From: Cohnella terricola
GTDB taxonomy: Bacteria > Bacillota > Bacilli > Paenibacillales > Paenibacillaceae
Assembly (NCBI RefSeq): GCF_007786475.1
Contig: NZ_VNJJ01000003.1
Span: 352,055-416,054 of the forward strand
DNA: 64,000 bases
Direction: 5' to 3'
In this document: positions 34,681 to 42,352 of the stretch, in pieces
Numbering within the stretch: position 1 is the first letter of the stretch
Layout of the letters: each line of letters begins with the position of its first letter
Notes under the pieces: model-generated
The model's input: only the letters and a program-made list of their open reading frames with translations
Databases searched by the model: none
What the model was told of the DNA's origin: nothing
Translations under genes and position numbers: made by a program

Positions 34681-36990
34681 TTACAGATACGGATTCTCGT
34701 GTTTGGCCTTCAGCATGTTCCAACGCCGTTCGATCTCGCCTTCGAATTCCCGCAGCGTCTCCGCATACTCCGGCTTGTTCAAATGTTTCGTCTTGCCCAT
34801 CATCTTCAGCCAATCGCCGACGGGAACCCTTTTTCCCTTCTCCTCCGGATTGTACGTAATCGTCGTGACGCCGCGCTCGACTTCGTACAGCGGGAAGAAG
34901 CAGCTATTCACAGCTTGATCGATAATGTCGGAACCGTCTTTGTCCTCGGACAGCCAGTTCAGTGGACATGTAATAAGAATTTTGCCGTATACCATGCCGA
35001 CATTCTGCGCATACCATTGCGCTTTGGCGCCTTTGCGAACAAGGTCTTGCGGGTTCGCTTCGCTGCCCGTAAATACGTAAGGAATGTTCGTGGCGGCCAT
35101 AATCTGCGCGGTGTCCTTATGATGGAACACCTTGCCTCCTTGGAACTTGCCGACGTTGGATGTCGAAGTCCGGTGACCCATCGGCGTCGAATAGGAAAGC
35201 TGAGCGCCCGTGTTCATATAACCTTCGTTGTCGTATTCAAGAATGATCATCTTATGATTGCGAAGCGCAGCGCCGATAGCTGGCCCCATGCCGATGTCCA
35301 TGCCGCCGTCTCCCGTAATCATGACGAACGTGAAGTCGTCCTTCAGTCCGTATTGATCAAGCTCTCCCCTGCGCTTGCGCTCGTGGAACATTTCAACGAC
35401 GCCCGACAGCGTCGCCGCTCCGTTCTGGAACAAATTGTGAATGTACGTCGCTTTGTGGGCGGAATATGGATACCCCGTCGTGACGACCATCGCGCAGCCG
35501 GTATGGAAGAGCGCGACGATGTCCCCTTCGATGCCTTTGAAGAACAGCTCAAGTCCCGAGAAAATGCCGCAGCCCGGGCAAGCCCCGTGGCCGGGAGCGA
35601 TCCGCTTCGGTTTCTTCGTCAGTGAACGAAGCGGCGGTATGCGCACGTTAACTTTGCCCGTCACTTCGTCAGGCGTAACCGTAATTAGCCCCGTCTTCAA
35701 ATCCTCATATTTCATCGGTTCAAGAACTCGCTTAGGCGCTTTGGAAGGATCTCCCGCCGTGACGCCGTGGTAATCGAACGGTTTCTCCACGATTCCTTTG
35801 TTCATCGCATCAATCGCGAATTCGAACATTTTCAAGCCGTCCTCAGCGTAGAAATCTTTGCCTCCGAGACCGTAAATCCGGCTGATGACCATCGTCGTGG
35901 AGTTGCCGTATTGCTGAAGCGCGGCGCGCACTTCCATCACCATATTCCCGCCGTGACCACCGTATGAATCGGCGCGGTCGCCAACCGTGAGCGCCTTGAC
36001 GTTCTTCAACGCGTCGGCGATCCGTTTGGCCGGGAACGGCCGAATGATATTGGGCGAGATCGCTCCCGCTTTGATCCCTTGCGCGCGCAACTGATCGACG
36101 ACATCCTTGATAATCTCCGCCGAAGAGTTGAGCAGGAACACGGCGACTTCCGCGTCATCCATCCGATAAAGCTCCAGAATCGGATATTCCCTGCCGGTTA
36201 ACTCGGCGTATTCTTGCTGGATGCGATCGAAGACGTCTTCGGCGCGGTACATCGCCATGCTTTGCTGATAGCAGTTATTGATATAATCCGGTTCGTTCAT
36301 ATACGGACCGACCGTAATCGGATTCTCGCGGTCCAGCACATGCTGGAATCCTTCCGGCGGATGCTCGCCGACGAATTTCTGCACGTCCTCCCGATGCGTG
36401 AACGTCATGACCCGGCGTTTTTGATGGCTTGTAAAATAACCGTCGGAGGCGACGATGACCGGCAGCCGGACTTCCGGATCCTCGGCCAGCTTCAGCGCGA
36501 TGATGTTCATATCGTACACGGCTTGCGGATCGCGGCAAAGCACGATCGGCCAACCCGTATTCAGCGCGAAGTAGAGATCCGAATGGTCCCCGTGAATGTC
36601 GAGCGGTCCGGACACGGAACGGCACACGAGATTCAGGACCATCGGGAAACGAGTGCCCGACTGGACGGGCATTTGCTCGAGCATATACAGGTATCCGTTC
36701 GCGGACGTCGCGTTAAACACGCGCCCTCCGGCCGCCGATGCCCCGTAACATACCCCTGCGGAGCCATGTTCGCCGTCCGCCGGGATGAGCACGATGTCGT
36801 GCTGTCCGTTCGCTTTCATTAAATCTAGAAATTGCGCGACTTCCGTAGAAGGCGATATCGGAAAGTAACCCATGATGTGATAGTTGATCTGGTGTGCGGC
36901 GTATGCGGCCATCTCGTTGCCTGATTCGTAGACGATTCTTTGCTCCACGGTGCCTTGCTTAACCGTTTCTTTGCGAATGTCGATCGACAT
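34681..36990 (-). CDS. 2-oxoacid:acceptor oxidoreductase, fused alpha and beta (TPP) subunits
   Basis: 769 aa from ATG 36990, with AGGTGGAG 6 bases upstream. Residues ~1-400 match the alpha/pyrimidine-binding subunit of pyruvate:ferredoxin-type oxidoreductases (MGYFPISPSTEVAQFL, ADGEHGSAGVCYGASAAGGRVFNATSANGY). Residues ~450-769 are the TPP-binding beta subunit: APGHGACPGCGIFSGLELF, FHTGCAMVVTTGYPY, and the TPP/Mg motif GDGGMDIGMGPAIGAALRNH ending DNEGYMNTGAQLS. It would decarboxylate pyruvate or another 2-oxoacid to the acyl-CoA with ferredoxin as acceptor. Forms an operon with the gamma/delta gene upstream. Substrate not decided by sequence. Confidence 0.88.
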   Translation of the reverse strand: MSIDIRKETVKQGTVEQRIVYESGNEMAAYAAHQINYHIMGYFPISPSTEVAQFLDLMKANGQHDIVLIPADGEHGSAGVCYGASAAGGRVFNATSANGYLYMLEQMPVQSGTRFPMVLNLVCRSVSGPLDIHGDHSDLYFALNTGWPIVLCRDPQAVYDMNIIALKLAEDPEVRLPVIVASDGYFTSHQKRRVMTFTHREDVQKFVGEHPPEGFQHVLDRENPITVGPYMNEPDYINNCYQQSMAMYRAEDVFDRIQQEYAELTGREYPILELYRMDDAEVAVFLLNSSAEIIKDVVDQLRAQGIKAGAISPNIIRPFPAKRIADALKNVKALTVGDRADSYGGHGGNMVMEVRAALQQYGNSTTMVISRIYGLGGKDFYAEDGLKMFEFAIDAMNKGIVEKPFDYHGVTAGDPSKAPKRVLEPMKYEDLKTGLITVTPDEVTGKVNVRIPPLRSLTKKPKRIAPGHGACPGCGIFSGLELFFKGIEGDIVALFHTGCAMVVTTGYPYSAHKATYIHNLFQNGAATLSGVVEMFHERKRRGELDQYGLKDDFTFVMITGDGGMDIGMGPAIGAALRNHKMIILEYDNEGYMNTGAQLSYSTPMGHRTSTSNVGKFQGGKVFHHKDTAQIMAATNIPYVFTGSEANPQDLVRKGAKAQWYAQNVGMVYGKILITCPLNWLSEDKDGSDIIDQAVNSCFFPLYEVERGVTTITYNPEEKGKRVPVGDWLKMMGKTKHLNKPEYAETLREFEGEIERRWNMLKAKHENPYL

Positions 36991-37047
36991 GTCAGACTCC
37001 ACCTTCCTATCGGGTTCTCGATGAATATGCTCGCGTCGCTATCTCTT

Positions 37048-38052
37048 TTAAATGGCCAAATGGAACTTGTGAGCCACGCGGTGTTCGTCCGCGTAGCCGT
37101 CTTCCTCCAATTCGGAAGAGAGCGCTTCCGTCGGGCATGCTTGCACGCATTTCAGACAGCCTTTGCAATACTGGTAATCGATACCTTGCAGGAACATTTG
37201 CGGTCGTCCCTTCTTATCCGGCTGTTCCTCCCAGACGAAGCAGAAATCGGGACAGACGTTGTCGCACGCTGCGCAGTGTATGCACTTGTCGTCGGCGAAG
37301 TGAGGCATTTTGCCTGCTCGCGAGATGCTTAGATCCTTCAGGATGCTGTTGCCCGGATTCGTGATGAGCCCGCCGAGCGGCTGCGTCTCGTATCCAAGTA
37401 CCGGCGTGTCCATCCGGACAAAACTCGGCATCGCGTCCCCCTCATCCAGCAGGAACGTCTGGAATTTTACTTCGTCGTATCCGCGCTGGAACGTGTCGAG
37501 CGCCGGTTGGACGGCTGCAGGGTATTTTTTCTCCAAAGACTTGCGAATGACGCCCTTCATGAATTCCGCATCCAGGAAATCGCAGAGCCGGAACAGGCCG
37601 CCGATCATGGCCATGTTGACCCGATTGTTCTCCTGCAGCGCGATGCCCGTCGCGTCGACGACGGCAATAATGCCGGCTTTCAACTTCAATTGGCTCTTGA
37701 GCTGCTCCGGCGTCTTGCGCGAGTTGACCAGCACGATGCTGTCCTCGTGCATACCGGAGATGACGTTGATCGTCTTCGACAGGTTCTCATGGAACACGCC
37801 GATCACGTGCGGCCGTTCCACCGGCGACGTATCCCGAATCCGCGTGTCGATGTCGCAGAACCGGATATGGGCTTTAACCGCGGAGCCCTTTTTCTCCGAC
37901 CCGTAAGAGCTGAAGCTTACGCCGTTTAATCCGGCACCCATCACTCCAGCTTCCGCAAGCATCTTGCCAGCCAGATTCGCGCCTAATCCGCCTATCGATT
38001 CTAGCCGAATTTCAAAAAAACCGAGCTCGTTAACCTTGGGCAACATTACCAT
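37048..38052 (-). CDS. 2-oxoacid:acceptor oxidoreductase, fused gamma and delta (ferredoxin) subunits
   Basis: 334 aa from ATG 38052; the AAAGGGG site is 13 bases away and an in-frame TTG at 38064 too near it. The first ~190 residues are the gamma domain (RLESIGGLGANLAGKMLAEAG, GVSFSSYGSEKKGSAVKAHIRF). Residues ~250-310 are a two-cluster ferredoxin: CIHCAACDNVCP and CKGCLKCVQACPTEAL. It accepts electrons from the TPP subunit encoded next (57-base gap). First gene of the operon. The presence of this enzyme together with a PDH complex in one window is notable for an aerobe. Confidence 0.88.
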   Translation of the reverse strand: MVMLPKVNELGFFEIRLESIGGLGANLAGKMLAEAGVMGAGLNGVSFSSYGSEKKGSAVKAHIRFCDIDTRIRDTSPVERPHVIGVFHENLSKTINVISGMHEDSIVLVNSRKTPEQLKSQLKLKAGIIAVVDATGIALQENNRVNMAMIGGLFRLCDFLDAEFMKGVIRKSLEKKYPAAVQPALDTFQRGYDEVKFQTFLLDEGDAMPSFVRMDTPVLGYETQPLGGLITNPGNSILKDLSISRAGKMPHFADDKCIHCAACDNVCPDFCFVWEEQPDKKGRPQMFLQGIDYQYCKGCLKCVQACPTEALSSELEEDGYADEHRVAHKFHLAI

Positions 38053-38184
38053 GTTTTTCTGCAATCCCCTTTCGCGTCATGTGAAGGAACATTCAGAAAA
38101 TTTACAATATACAAACATTAATTATTTCGTGATTTAATCAAGAAATCCTGCCTCGATTGTGAAAATCCGGCAAATGTTGCCTTT

Positions 38185-39102
38185 TCACGCGGATAAACTC
38201 GCCTGCAAGCGTTGAAGATCCTTCCACCCGATCAATCGTACCCGTTCGGCAGCCAAGATCGATCTGATCTCTTTATCCCTCCAGAACGCGGCCTCCATCT
38301 GCCTTTTGTCCGGTTGGCCGTGAAATGCGCGAAGCTCAGCCGTCGCCCGCGCCGGATGGGAGATCCATTCCGTCACGCCCGGGAGCAGATTGCGGATCAG
38401 CCGAATCCCTTCCTCTTTGACCGACTCGTAAGTCCCCCCTTCGTTCAGGCCGTATTCCGGACCTGAGACGTAATCCGGAAGTACGATACCGCGATCGTCG
38501 GCTTGGCGTACCCGCTTTCGCGCGCGTTCGTCCAATTCCGACGGAATCGTCCTCCCTCCGACGGGAACCAGCTTGCGGGGCAGTCTGAATGGCAACCCGT
38601 AACGTGCGCAAATGTCGAATACGATCGATAGCAAGTCTTGACCGGTATGAAAGCCATATAAGCTTCCCATATGATTGTCCGCATGGGTGAGCGTCAAGCC
38701 GGAAGCGATCGCGGCTTCCGTCTGAGCGATCAGCTCGTGCCGCACCTCTTCGGGATCGGCCCGCCGCTCCAACTCGCCGACGGTCGCCGGAAACCAACCG
38801 CCTGCGACGGTTAACGTGCTTATCGGCCGGGATCGGCATAGCGGTCCCCATTTATAACCGGGCCATTCGCTCGTTAACGTCCAGTGAACGCCGACGTCCG
38901 CGCTCGGGACGGTGAGCCGAATCCGCTTGGCTGCGTCCGCGGACCAAGAGCAATTCATCATGATCGTCGTGGAGCTGATGACTTGCTCCGAGAGCAATCC
39001 GACGATGGTCTCGTTCGCGCTGTCGCATAGCCCGAAGTCGTCCGCGTTGACAATCAGCAGTTTCTCGTCTTTACCGTAACCCAAACGCTGAGCCGTGTTC
39101 AT
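38185..39102 (-). CDS. ChbG/YdjC-family carbohydrate deacetylase
   Basis: 305 aa with GGGGAGG upstream of the ATG. YdjC signature: LLIVNADDFGLCDSANETIV with the metal-binding Asp pair, then VGVHWTLTSEWPG with the His, and LTLTHADNHMGSLYGFHTGQ with further metal ligands. Enzymes of this family remove acetyl groups from chitooligosaccharides or related sugars. It is longer than ChbG (~250 aa), with the extra residues in the C-terminal half. Monocistronic. Confidence 0.85.
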   Translation of the reverse strand: MNTAQRLGYGKDEKLLIVNADDFGLCDSANETIVGLLSEQVISSTTIMMNCSWSADAAKRIRLTVPSADVGVHWTLTSEWPGYKWGPLCRSRPISTLTVAGGWFPATVGELERRADPEEVRHELIAQTEAAIASGLTLTHADNHMGSLYGFHTGQDLLSIVFDICARYGLPFRLPRKLVPVGGRTIPSELDERARKRVRQADDRGIVLPDYVSGPEYGLNEGGTYESVKEEGIRLIRNLLPGVTEWISHPARATAELRAFHGQPDKRQMEAAFWRDKEIRSILAAERVRLIGWKDLQRLQASLSA

Positions 39103-39231
39103 CTTCTATCCCCTCCCCAATTCCAGTATATGAAAGCGATGCGAGCGCATTGCTTTTAGTTGTCTATTTGCCGCGTTTTGTTCCTTGAAAGGTGCTTACT
39201 CCCCGTCCGAAAGTTCAGCTTTCCGCCGACA

Positions 39232-39266
39232 CTAAAAAACGGAGCGCCCCAAATGGGCACTCCGCT
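39232..39266 (-). terminator. terminator hairpin, stronger T-run leftward
   Basis: CGGAGYGCCC and GGGCRCTCCG around a 5-base loop. On the minus strand the stem is followed by TTTTTTAG, on the plus strand by TTTCCTTTT. It lies between the YdjC gene start and the 51-bp array, so a leftward transcript from the array side is expected to end here. Confidence 0.65.
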
Positions 39267-39332
39267 TTCCTTTTCGAAATGGACTTTCCTTAATTTAACG
39301 ACGCAAGAGATTAATGGTTAGATTCGTCACAT

Positions 39333-39765
39333 CGCGAGTTGTTCGATTCTTTCGAGCTATTCCCATGATTAGTCCAGGCACGACGCGAGTTGTTCGATTC
39401 TTTCGAGCTATTCCCGTGATTAGTCACGGCACGACGCGAGTTGTTCGATTCTTTCGAGCTATTCCCGTGATTAGTCACGGCACGACGCGAGTTGTTCGAT
39501 TCTTTCGAGCTATTCCCATAATTAGTCCAGGTACGGCGCGAGTTGTTCGATTCTTTCGAGCTATTTCCATGATTAGTCCAGGTACGACGCGAGTTGTTCG
39601 ATTCTTTCGAGCTATTTCCATGATTAGTCCAGGTACGACGCGAGTTGTTCGATTCTTTCGAGCTATTCCCATGATTAGTCCAGGTACGACGCGAGTTGTT
39701 CGATTCTTTCGAGCTATTCCCATGATTAGTCACGGCGCGGGGCGAGTTGTTCGATTCTTTCGGTC
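39333..39765. repeat. nine-copy 51-bp tandem repeat
   Basis: Units begin (CGCGAGTTG) at 39333, 39384, 39435, 39486, 39537, 39588, 39639, 39690 and 39741 (variant), always 51 bases apart with no indel. Each unit runs CGCGAGTTGTTCGATTCTTT and then CGAGCTATTCCCATGATTAG. Differences are point changes, mainly in the last 15 bases. Since 51 is a multiple of 3 and the unit lacks stops in several frames, long ORFs appear on both strands, none with an RBS. The stretch 39103-39846 holds otherwise only the terminator at 39232. Confidence 0.9.
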
Positions 39766-39846
39766 CCCGCCTCGCAAGTGAATAAGGTTGCTCGGCGATC
39801 GCCACGATAATAAGGCAAGCATCAACTGACGAAAGGTGGAAAAGGG

Positions 39847-39984
39847 ATGACTACGTCCAAACGCCGGAGAGAAAGCGCGTGGAAAAGCCGAAAACAAAAC
39901 CGGCAGCCGCACGGTAAAATCTCTTCCCTGCATGAATTGGCAAACGACTCGAATCCCGGCAACAATACCGATCCTTCCACTTGA
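39847..39984 (+). CDS. small basic hypothetical protein, 45 aa
   Basis: Starts MTTSKRRRESAWKSRKQNRQ. AAAGGTGG lies 7 bases before the ATG, a good site. Strongly basic in the first half and polar in the second (NDSNPGNNTDPST). No Cys or membrane helix. It starts ~80 bases after the 51-bp array and is convergent with the ABC ATPase gene. Could be a nucleic-acid-binding or spore-type small protein, but I recognise no family. Confidence 0.45.
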   Translation: MTTSKRRRESAWKSRKQNRQPHGKISSLHELANDSNPGNNTDPST

Positions 39985-40035
39985 TCCGCTTGGCGCTTCG
40001 CGCGCCGATCGATCGCCGTTCATGCATGCCGTAGA

Positions 40036-40058
40036 CGCCGCTTCGCAAGAGGCGGCTT
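40036..40058 (+). terminator. possible terminator of the small basic ORF
   Basis: GCCGC and GCGGC around a 10-base loop, followed by TTCTTCG. Short stem and a broken T-run. Confidence 0.35.
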
Positions 40059-40064
40059 CTTCGC

Positions 40065-40793
40065 CTAAGTCAGCCTAAGCTTCTCGGAAGCGGTTAACCT
40101 TCTTCCCTTGATATCGATAATCAGTCGGCCGTCCTGCATCCCCCAGATCTCATCGGCGAATTTCTCCGCCAATTCCGTGCGGTGCAGCGCGGCAACGATT
40201 GTCGTTCCTTTCTCATGGCACAGCTTCTTCAGCGTTCCCATCATCTCTTCCGAAGTATGCGGATCTAGTCCGGATACCGGCTCGTCCGCGAGCACGAGCC
40301 TTGCGCCATGCACCAACGACCGCGCGATCGCGATCCGTTGACGTTCGCCTCCGCTCATCTTCTCGACAGGCTGCTGCGCCCTCTCCATCAATCCGACATG
40401 CTCCAGCATATCCATCGCACCCATATGATCGTCGCTGCGTACCATACCGGTTAACCTTCGCCAGATCGGAGTTTGCTCCGCGGCACCGATCAGAACGTTC
40501 TTAAGTGCCGACTTCTTCTCGTACAGAATCGGTTTCTGCTCCAAATAAGCAACCTGTCTCCGGAAACGCATCTTGTCCATAAATCCGGCTTGCATCAAAT
40601 CTTTGCCGTCCACTTTATATTCGCCGGAAGTCCATGCTTCCTTCAGCGCGAGCGCTTTAAGCAGAGCCGACTTGCCGCTCCCGCTCGAACCGACGACCGC
40701 AATGAACGTGCCGGGTTCCAAGCGAGCGTTTACGTTATCCAATATCGTTTTTCCATCAGGTATTTTACGTGTTAATCCAGAAATTACGATCAT
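40065..40793 (-). CDS. orphan ABC transporter ATP-binding protein
   Basis: 242 aa. Walker A VGSSGSGKSALLKALAL at ~35-51, Q-loop VAYLEQKPILYEK, signature KMSGGERQRIAIARSLVHGARL, Walker B LVLADEPVSGLDPHTSEE, and switch His in VAALHRTEL. Most like PhnC/metal-uptake-type ATPases. There is no permease or binding-protein gene nearby. Divergent from the 76-aa SOS-type gene: a candidate promoter on this strand has its -35 within LexA box 1 of that gene. Confidence 0.88.
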   Translation of the reverse strand: MIVISGLTRKIPDGKTILDNVNARLEPGTFIAVVGSSGSGKSALLKALALKEAWTSGEYKVDGKDLMQAGFMDKMRFRRQVAYLEQKPILYEKKSALKNVLIGAAEQTPIWRRLTGMVRSDDHMGAMDMLEHVGLMERAQQPVEKMSGGERQRIAIARSLVHGARLVLADEPVSGLDPHTSEEMMGTLKKLCHEKGTTIVAALHRTELAEKFADEIWGMQDGRLIIDIKGRRLTASEKLRLT

Positions 40794-40837
40794 CGCTGCC
40801 CTGCCCCTTCAGTCCAATATAAACCTTAGTGTAAGGC

Positions 40838-40865
40838 ATTATGCCATCCCTTGCCATACGAACAA
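40838..40865 (-). promoter_or_regulatory. possible divergent promoter of the ABC ATPase overlapping a LexA box
   Basis: Minus strand: TTGTTC (40860-40865), 16 bases, CATAAT (40838-40843). The -35 lies inside LexA box 1 (40859-40872) of the divergent promoter, so LexA binding could affect both genes. Confidence 0.35.
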
Positions 40866-40900
40866 ATGTTTGCTATAATCAAAACAAGAACATGTGTTCT
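40851..40900 (+). promoter_or_regulatory. promoter with two LexA (SOS) boxes upstream of the 76-aa gene
   Basis: TTGCCA (40851-40856), 17 bases, TATAAT (40874-40879). Box 1, CGAACAAATGTTTG (40859-40872), fills the spacer; box 2, AGAACATGTGTTCT (40887-40900), covers the start-site region and is a near-perfect palindrome. Both fit the B. subtilis LexA consensus. The offset from box 1 to the -10 (2 bases) and between boxes (28) is almost the same as at the transposase-like gene (2 and 27). Confidence 0.82.
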
Positions 40901-40929
40901 AAATTATGTTTCTATAGGTGGGATAATGG

Positions 40930-41160
40930 ATGGTGAATTGCGAACATCTCCGTTACTTGGAACCTCCCAGAGGCTCCAGACCGTCTCGAGACTTAACTTT
41001 CAAATTTTACGGCGACGGGAAACTCGTCATCACGGATAATGACACGGGCAATACATTAAGCCCCCGCGAGCTGAGCGGGGGCAGTTACGACTTCTATGTC
41101 CGGCAACGCATACGGCTCATTAAGCGGGATTTAGCCGAGAAGATCACAAAGTACGCATAG
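40930..41160 (+). CDS. SOS-regulated small protein of unknown function, 76 aa
   Basis: Starts MVNCEHLRYLEPPRGSRPSR at ATG 40930; GGTGG lies 8 bases upstream. The ATG at 40926 is in another frame. The sequence has a beta-like centre (LTFKFYGDGKLVITDNDTGN) and a basic helical C-terminus (YDFYVRQRIRLIKRDLAEKI). One Cys, no membrane helix, so it is not a YneA-type division inhibitor. The twin LexA boxes predict induction by DNA damage. I do not recognise a family. Confidence 0.7.
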   Translation: MVNCEHLRYLEPPRGSRPSRDLTFKFYGDGKLVITDNDTGNTLSPRELSGGSYDFYVRQRIRLIKRDLAEKITKYA

Positions 41161-41184
41161 AACCATCCCTGGGCTTATTGCTCT

Positions 41185-41322
41185 TCATGGCAGGTTTTTG
41201 TTAATTCCGTTTAAGCTCGGGGGATACCGTTTCATTTTGTTGATTTGGACGTTCTCTTCTTGCTCTTTGGATCGGGAGTGGGCGCCTTGTTCGCCCGTTC
41301 TTTGGCTATTCGTTTTCGCCAT
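41185..41322 (-). CDS. small hypothetical protein, 45 aa
   Basis: Starts MAKTNSQRTGEQGAHSRSKE at ATG 41322, with GGAGG about 9 bases upstream, a strong site. Ends SLNGINKNLP. Very hydrophilic, Gln/Glu/Ser/Lys-rich and likely disordered; composition resembles small spore proteins, which is only a hint. Convergent with the SOS gene, 24 bases between stops. The remaining 41323-41526 holds no further gene I can support. Confidence 0.5.
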   Translation of the reverse strand: MAKTNSQRTGEQGAHSRSKEQEENVQINKMKRYPPSLNGINKNLP

Positions 41323-41526
41323 ATGCTCTCACCTCCAACTCTCTTACCCTTCGGCAACGAAGGGTTTCTTTATATTTTTCCTATTTCCGCGCATTTACAA
41401 ACCCGTTTTCACGCGCCATAATGAAAAAAAGACATAAAAAGTGCAGCAAGCCGACATGCGTGATTGATTGTCCTTCTTTATCGGATCGTTGTCGGATTCG
41501 CATGGAAGTTAGGAGCAGAGAACAAG

Positions 41527-42279
41527 ATGAACCAATCGATACTTTTCGATCTGGACGACACGTTAGTCTATTGCCATAAGTATTTCCACCATGTGCTAGA
41601 TCGCTTCGCCGATCTCATGGTTTCTTGGTTCGGCCCACGCGGCGTCTCCCGAGACGAAGTCGCGGCCAAACAAATCGAGATCGATATCGCCGGCGTTCAC
41701 GTGGTCGGTTTCCAAAGCGAGCATTTCCCGCAATCGCTCATCGACACGTACCGCTTCTATCAACACTCAACCGGACGCCCCGGCTCCCCATTGGAAGAGG
41801 ATGCCTTATGGAAACTTGGCAACAGCGTGTACGAGATGGAAGTGGAACCTTATCCGCTGATGGACGAGACGTTGGAGTTTCTAGCCGAGCAAGGCCACGA
41901 GCTTCATCTATATACCGGCGGAGATGCCGCGATCCAATCGCGGAAAATCGAAAGCATGCAGCTGCAGCGATATTTTGAGGATCGGATCTACATCAGACAG
42001 CATAAAAATACCGATGCTCTGGAGCAAATTCTCGAGAGCGGACGATTCGACCGCGCGAATACGTGGATGATCGGCAATTCAATACGGACCGACGTTGTTC
42101 CCGCCCTGAATTGCGGCATTAACGCCGTCTACCTGAAGAAAGAAACCGAATGGACGTATAACGTCATTCCTATCGACGCCAAGCCGAGCGGAGCATTGCT
42201 AACGTTAAGCGAGCTTCCTCAAGTACCGCCGGCCATTCATCGTTATCTCGACGAGAACCTGATGAAAGAATCCGGTTAA
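41527..42279 (+). CDS. HAD-superfamily hydrolase
   Basis: 250 aa from ATG 41527, with AGGAG 11 bases upstream. HAD motif I SILFDLDDTLVYCHKYF (nucleophile Asp and +2 Asp), motif II with Thr in LHLYTGGD, motif III Lys around IQSRKIESM, motif IV WMIGNSIRTDVVPALNCG. The long helical cap between motifs I and II (~85 residues) is C1-type. The substrate is probably a small phosphate ester; the gene is alone with its own terminator. Confidence 0.88.
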   Translation: MNQSILFDLDDTLVYCHKYFHHVLDRFADLMVSWFGPRGVSRDEVAAKQIEIDIAGVHVVGFQSEHFPQSLIDTYRFYQHSTGRPGSPLEEDALWKLGNSVYEMEVEPYPLMDETLEFLAEQGHELHLYTGGDAAIQSRKIESMQLQRYFEDRIYIRQHKNTDALEQILESGRFDRANTWMIGNSIRTDVVPALNCGINAVYLKKETEWTYNVIPIDAKPSGALLTLSELPQVPPAIHRYLDENLMKESG

Positions 42280-42307
42280 AATGAACCTTTTTCCGATAAC
42301 CGACAAT

Positions 42308-42344
42308 AAGCCGGGCTAGCTGCGTGCAGCTGCCCGGCTTTTCA
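42308..42344 (+). terminator. terminator after the HAD hydrolase gene
   Basis: AGCCGGGC and GCCCGGCT with an inner AGCTGC/GCAGCT stem, followed by TTTTC. Confidence 0.75.
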
Positions 42345-42352
42345 TATCCACG

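Noticed and set aside
39333..39765. CRISPR-like array
   Set aside because: The 51-bp units are contiguous and nearly identical throughout, with no variable spacers and no cas genes nearby; it is a simple tandem repeat.
39311..39805. 164-residue Ser/Asn-rich repeat protein on the minus strand (and a 155-residue frame on the plus strand)
   Set aside because: Both follow from a 51-base stop-free unit; neither has a ribosome binding site, and substitutions do not favour synonymous sites in either frame. Kept only as a finding to test.
40851..41039. Alternative frame starting upstream of or at 40926 in the SOS gene region
   Set aside because: It overlaps the promoter and LexA boxes, and the 76-aa frame from 40930 fits the ribosome site better.
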